From Treponema sp. UBA4232 (lineage in GTDB: Bacteria > Spirochaetota > Spirochaetia > Treponematales > Treponemataceae): a stretch of DNA of 8,010 nt. The stretch is taken from the NCBI GenBank assembly GCA_002396325.1, contig DGXM01000156.1, positions 1 through 8,010 on the forward strand. The letters are read 5' to 3'. Positions 6,543 through 8,010 of the stretch are shown here, in pieces. The translations under genes were made by a program, and so were the position numbers. The notes under the pieces were generated by a model, which saw nothing but the letters and a program-made list of their open reading frames with translations, was not told the origin of the DNA and ran no database searches. Each line of letters begins with the position of its first letter. Position 1 is the first letter of the stretch.

Positions 6543-6570
6543 AAAATAATGGTAAGTCTGGTTGTTTCAA
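6543..6570 (-). promoter_or_regulatory. Candidate promoter of the transporter operon
   Basis: On the minus strand TTGAAA (6570-6565) and TATTTT (6548-6543) are separated by 16 bp. This would start transcription near 6536 and leave a leader of roughly 65 nt that includes the AAGTGG/CCACTT inverted repeat. It is the best sigma-70-like pair I see before the gene, but the -10 box is weak. That would suit a promoter requiring an AraC-type activator. Confidence 0.4.
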
Positions 6571-6636
6571 AAAAAAACACCTATTTAATCATAAAATTTG
6601 CACAATAATCTTATTTTTACGTGAAATTCCCTATGT

Positions 6637-6687
6637 TATGGAGAAAAATCATTGAAAAATGTGATTTTTATAGGTATAATCTCCATA
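6637..6687. promoter_or_regulatory. Nested inverted repeats overlapping the araC-type gene promoter (likely operator)
   Basis: AAAAATCA (6644-6651) and TGATTTTT (6662-6669) form a perfect 8-bp inverted repeat with a 10-bp gap. It touches the -35 box and fills most of the spacer. Around it TATGGAG (6637-6643) and CTCCATA (6681-6687) form a second, 7-bp inverted repeat enclosing the -10 box. A repressor or the regulator itself binding here would block the promoter, so autoregulation is a reasonable inference. Confidence 0.45.
6652..6680 (+). promoter_or_regulatory. Sigma70 promoter of the AraC-family gene
   Basis: TTGAAA (6652-6657) and a perfect TATAAT (6675-6680) are separated by 17 bp. The start of transcription is expected near 6687, giving a leader of about 98 nt to the ATG at 6785. 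The alternative TTG codon at 6689 would be almost at the 5' end of the mRNA. Confidence 0.7.
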
Positions 6688-6784
6688 GTTGGCTCTAGAA
6701 TGCGGCGAAAGCATCCTTCCCTTCAGTGTCGATATTGATGCCGCTTTAATTTTTAGAGATGCTCTTATTCATTACAGAGAGTTT

Positions 6785-7645
6785 ATGATGACTGAAAATG
6801 AGCAGACATGGCTTGTGTCAAGATATTTTCCCCTTGGAATTTTTTCCCGCGATGCATATCTGCAGAATATGCACCATCATATTGAGCACGAATTTTTTTA
6901 CTTGGAGACTGGTACTGCCATTCTGGAATTAAGGAACAATGTGGCAGAAATCCATGAAGGGGACATTGTTTTCATAGAGGCCGGAGCGGAACACTGCCTG
7001 CGTCCTGCGGAAGGCGACTTTCATTATTATGCTTTGGTTTTCGCCTCGTCGATTCTGGGAAATGAATTGGATCCGGTGTACCGGGCGTTTGAAAGCATAA
7101 AAATAAATACCTTCCTCACGGTGGGGGACGACATAAAGAACCGGCTTAAGCACACTGCGCAACTTGAAAAGGAAAAGACATTCGGAAGAAAACTTTTTTT
7201 GAAATCCATGCTGCTGGATTTGCTTTCGTATATTTTGGATACCAAACAGTACCAGATATTTTCCTCTCTGCATGAAAATTCCCGTCATTCGGTTTCAGCT
7301 GTGGATACTGTCATAGCGTATATAAAAAAACACTACCGCGAGGATATTGACGCAGAAGACATATTTAATAGTACAAATTATTCCAAGAGTCATTTCAGCC
7401 GTTTGTTCAAAGAGGCAACCGGGAAAAGCGTAACGGAATATATAAACGGCTACCGGGTGGAAAAAGCCTGTCTAGATATGATTTATACGGATAAAAACAT
7501 TACTGAAGTCGCCATGGAAAACGGATTCAACAATGTGCAGTATTTTTCCCGCGTCTTTAAAAAGATTATGAAATGTTCTCCCAGATTCTACAAGAAGAAT
7601 GCACGGAATGTTGTGGTCCCTTCGTCTTTTGCAAGCGTAAACTAG
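6785..7645 (+). CDS. AraC/XylS-family transcriptional regulator with N-terminal cupin domain
   Basis: A 286-residue DNA-binding regulator if started at the ATG at 6785. The N-terminal part is a cupin-like sensor (about residues 22-85) with MHHHIEHEFFYLETG, a GDIVFIEAGAEHCLRP turn and HYYALVF strand, typical of the sugar-binding AraC_binding fold. The C-terminal hundred residues (about 170-272) form the double helix-turn-helix: AVDTVIAYIKKHYREDIDAEDI, SKSHFSRLFKEATGKSVTEYI, then ITEVAMENGFNNVQYFSRVFKKIMKCSPRFYKK, which matches the AraC signature. The frame remains open to a TTG at 6689 (318 residues), just after a TAG stop; that start has no Shine-Dalgarno and lies at the predicted transcript end, whereas 6785/6788 has a weak AGAGAG. 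Either form contains both domains. The gene is divergent from the transporter operon and is its probable sugar-responsive regulator (inference from context). Confidence 0.92.
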   Translation: MMTENEQTWLVSRYFPLGIFSRDAYLQNMHHHIEHEFFYLETGTAILELRNNVAEIHEGDIVFIEAGAEHCLRPAEGDFHYYALVFASSILGNELDPVYRAFESIKINTFLTVGDDIKNRLKHTAQLEKEKTFGRKLFLKSMLLDLLSYILDTKQYQIFSSLHENSRHSVSAVDTVIAYIKKHYREDIDAEDIFNSTNYSKSHFSRLFKEATGKSVTEYINGYRVEKACLDMIYTDKNITEVAMENGFNNVQYFSRVFKKIMKCSPRFYKKNARNVVVPSSFASVN

Positions 7646-7745
7646 ATTTTTCATAAGGAAACCTTGGAAAACTCCTGATTCGTCACAACCGAACGCACAA
7701 TCCCGATTCAAGTGATGGGGATGTCCAACAAGTTTGCGCCCAGGT

Positions 7746-7770
7746 GTCATTCCGAACTCGTTTCGGAATC
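7746..7770 (+). repeat. 25-nt hairpin repeat, copy 1
   Basis: GTC, then 8-bp arms ATTCCGAA / TTCGGAAT around a CTCGT loop, then C. The arms pair perfectly. It forms a 69-bp paired unit with copy 2, which lies 19 bp away in opposite orientation, so that the unit starts with GTCAT and ends with ATGAC. Confidence 0.75.
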
Positions 7771-7789
7771 TATGCACTGTTTTAGCGCA

Positions 7790-7814
7790 GATGCTGAAAC
7801 AAGTTCAGCATGAC
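7790..7814 (-). repeat. 25-nt hairpin repeat, copy 2 (inverted)
   Basis: On the plus strand the arms are ATGCTGAA / TTCAGCAT around ACAAG, with GAC after them. Read on the minus strand it has the same frame as copy 1 (GTC, arm, 5-nt loop, arm, C), but both arms differ in a compensatory way. It is identical to copy 4. Confidence 0.75.
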
Positions 7815-7821
7815 TTCCCGT

Positions 7822-7837
7822 GTCATTCAGAACCTGA
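7822..7837 (+). repeat. Half copy of the 25-nt repeat
   Basis: GTC, the left arm ATTCAGAA and the loop CCTGA are present, the loop being identical to that of copy 3. The matching right arm is missing and replaced by TGCTGCC. It looks like a decayed or truncated repeat. Confidence 0.5.
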
Positions 7838-7844
7838 TGCTGCC

Positions 7845-7869
7845 GTCATTCCGGGCCTGACCCGGAATC
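7845..7869 (+). repeat. 25-nt hairpin repeat, copy 3
   Basis: GTC, arms ATTCCGGG / CCCGGAAT around CCTGA, then C; all eight pairs are perfect and GC-rich. With the inverted copy 4, 14 bp away, it forms a second GTCAT...ATGAC unit of 64 bp. Confidence 0.75.
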
Positions 7870-7883
7870 ACTCCTGTACGAGA

Positions 7884-7908
7884 GATGCTGAAACAAGTTC
7901 AGCATGAC
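7884..7908 (-). repeat. 25-nt hairpin repeat, copy 4 (inverted)
   Basis: Identical over 25 nt to copy 2 (arms ATGCTGAA / TTCAGCAT, loop ACAAG). It lies 94 bp to its right. Confidence 0.8.
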
Positions 7909-7919
7909 GGTGTTCAATA

Positions 7920-7944
7920 GATGCTGAAATAAATTCAGGATGAC
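7920..7944 (-). repeat. 25-nt hairpin repeat, copy 5 (inverted, diverged)
   Basis: Three differences from copies 2 and 4: two in the loop region (ATAAA for ACAAG) and one in the right arm (TTCAGGAT), which creates a single mismatch in the stem. It lies 11 bp after copy 4. Confidence 0.7.
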
Positions 7945-8010
7945 AATACTTTTGGGACATCCCCTCCTTGCTTTTTTCCTGCGTCCCACTGTCTCATTTT
8001 GAACGCTAAT

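Larger units (their letters stand above)
7717..7964. repeat. Composite repeat element bounded by a 10-bp inverted repeat
   Basis: GGGGATGTCC (7717-7726) recurs as its exact reverse complement GGACATCCCC (7955-7964), enclosing 228 bp that contain all hairpin repeats of the region. The remaining bases of 7646-8010 show no credible gene, no transposase remnant and no clear terminator for the AraC gene apart from weak pairing of TTTTTC with GGAAAA at 7647-7671. The element resembles a small non-autonomous repeat or nested insertion, but I see no flanking target-site duplication. Confidence 0.5.

Noticed and set aside
7472..7777. A 101-codon minus-strand frame overlapping the AraC gene 3' end
   Set aside because: Mostly antisense to the helix-turn-helix coding region, with no family resemblance and no ribosome binding site.
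7746..7944. CRISPR array
   Set aside because: Repeats alternate in orientation, spacing varies from 11 to about 30 bp, arms differ between copies, and no cas gene is present.
7848..8010. Minus-strand frame open from the window edge, translating as ...VILNLFQHL...VMLNLFQHLS...
   Set aside because: The peptide is a translation of the hairpin repeats. NLFQHL and AELVSAS peptides are frequent in spurious small predicted proteins made from such repeats.

Overview
The window looks like an accessory carbohydrate-uptake locus from a spirochaete, most likely a gut or rumen Treponema. That placement is inference. It rests on moderate-to-low GC, A/T-rich intergenic DNA, an Lpl-type (CUT1) sugar importer without its own ATPase, and a cluster of 25-nt hairpin repeats whose spurious translations (NLFQHL, AELVSAS) I associate with Treponema-like and some other genomes. 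No rRNA, tRNA, CRISPR array, transposase or phage gene is visible.

Layout from left to right. Positions 1-123 hold a promoter region with a small inverted repeat. Positions 124-951 (+) encode a five-helix DUF624/YesL-type membrane protein. Positions 952-1155 are a convergent intergenic region with three hairpins, one a clear terminator for the minus-strand genes, and a C9 tract. Positions 1156-6472 (-) are an operon read right to left: a lipoprotein solute-binding protein (6472-4754), permease LplB (4649-3654), permease LplC (3654-2722, overlapping LplB's stop by 1 nt) and a cytoplasmic type-B carboxylesterase (2634-1156). Terminator-like hairpins with long T-tracts sit inside this operon, between the binding protein and lplB and between lplC and the esterase. 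Positions 6473-6784 are a divergent regulatory region. Positions 6785-7645 (+; possible longer form from TTG 6689) encode an AraC/XylS-family regulator with an N-terminal cupin-like domain. Positions 7646-8010 contain no credible gene but hold a composite repeat element: five hairpin repeats plus one half copy, enclosed by a 10-bp inverted repeat.

How the genes may work together (inference). The AraC regulator would sense a sugar and control the divergent transporter operon. The lipoprotein would capture an oligosaccharide outside the cytoplasmic membrane, LplB/LplC would move it inward using an ATPase encoded elsewhere, and the esterase would remove acyl groups from the imported substrate. 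DUF624 proteins often accompany such importers, but their role is not established. The substrate cannot be told from sequence. Nothing here is a clearly new enzymatic system. The most unusual structures are the composite repeat element at the right end and the pair of internal terminator-like hairpins in the operon.
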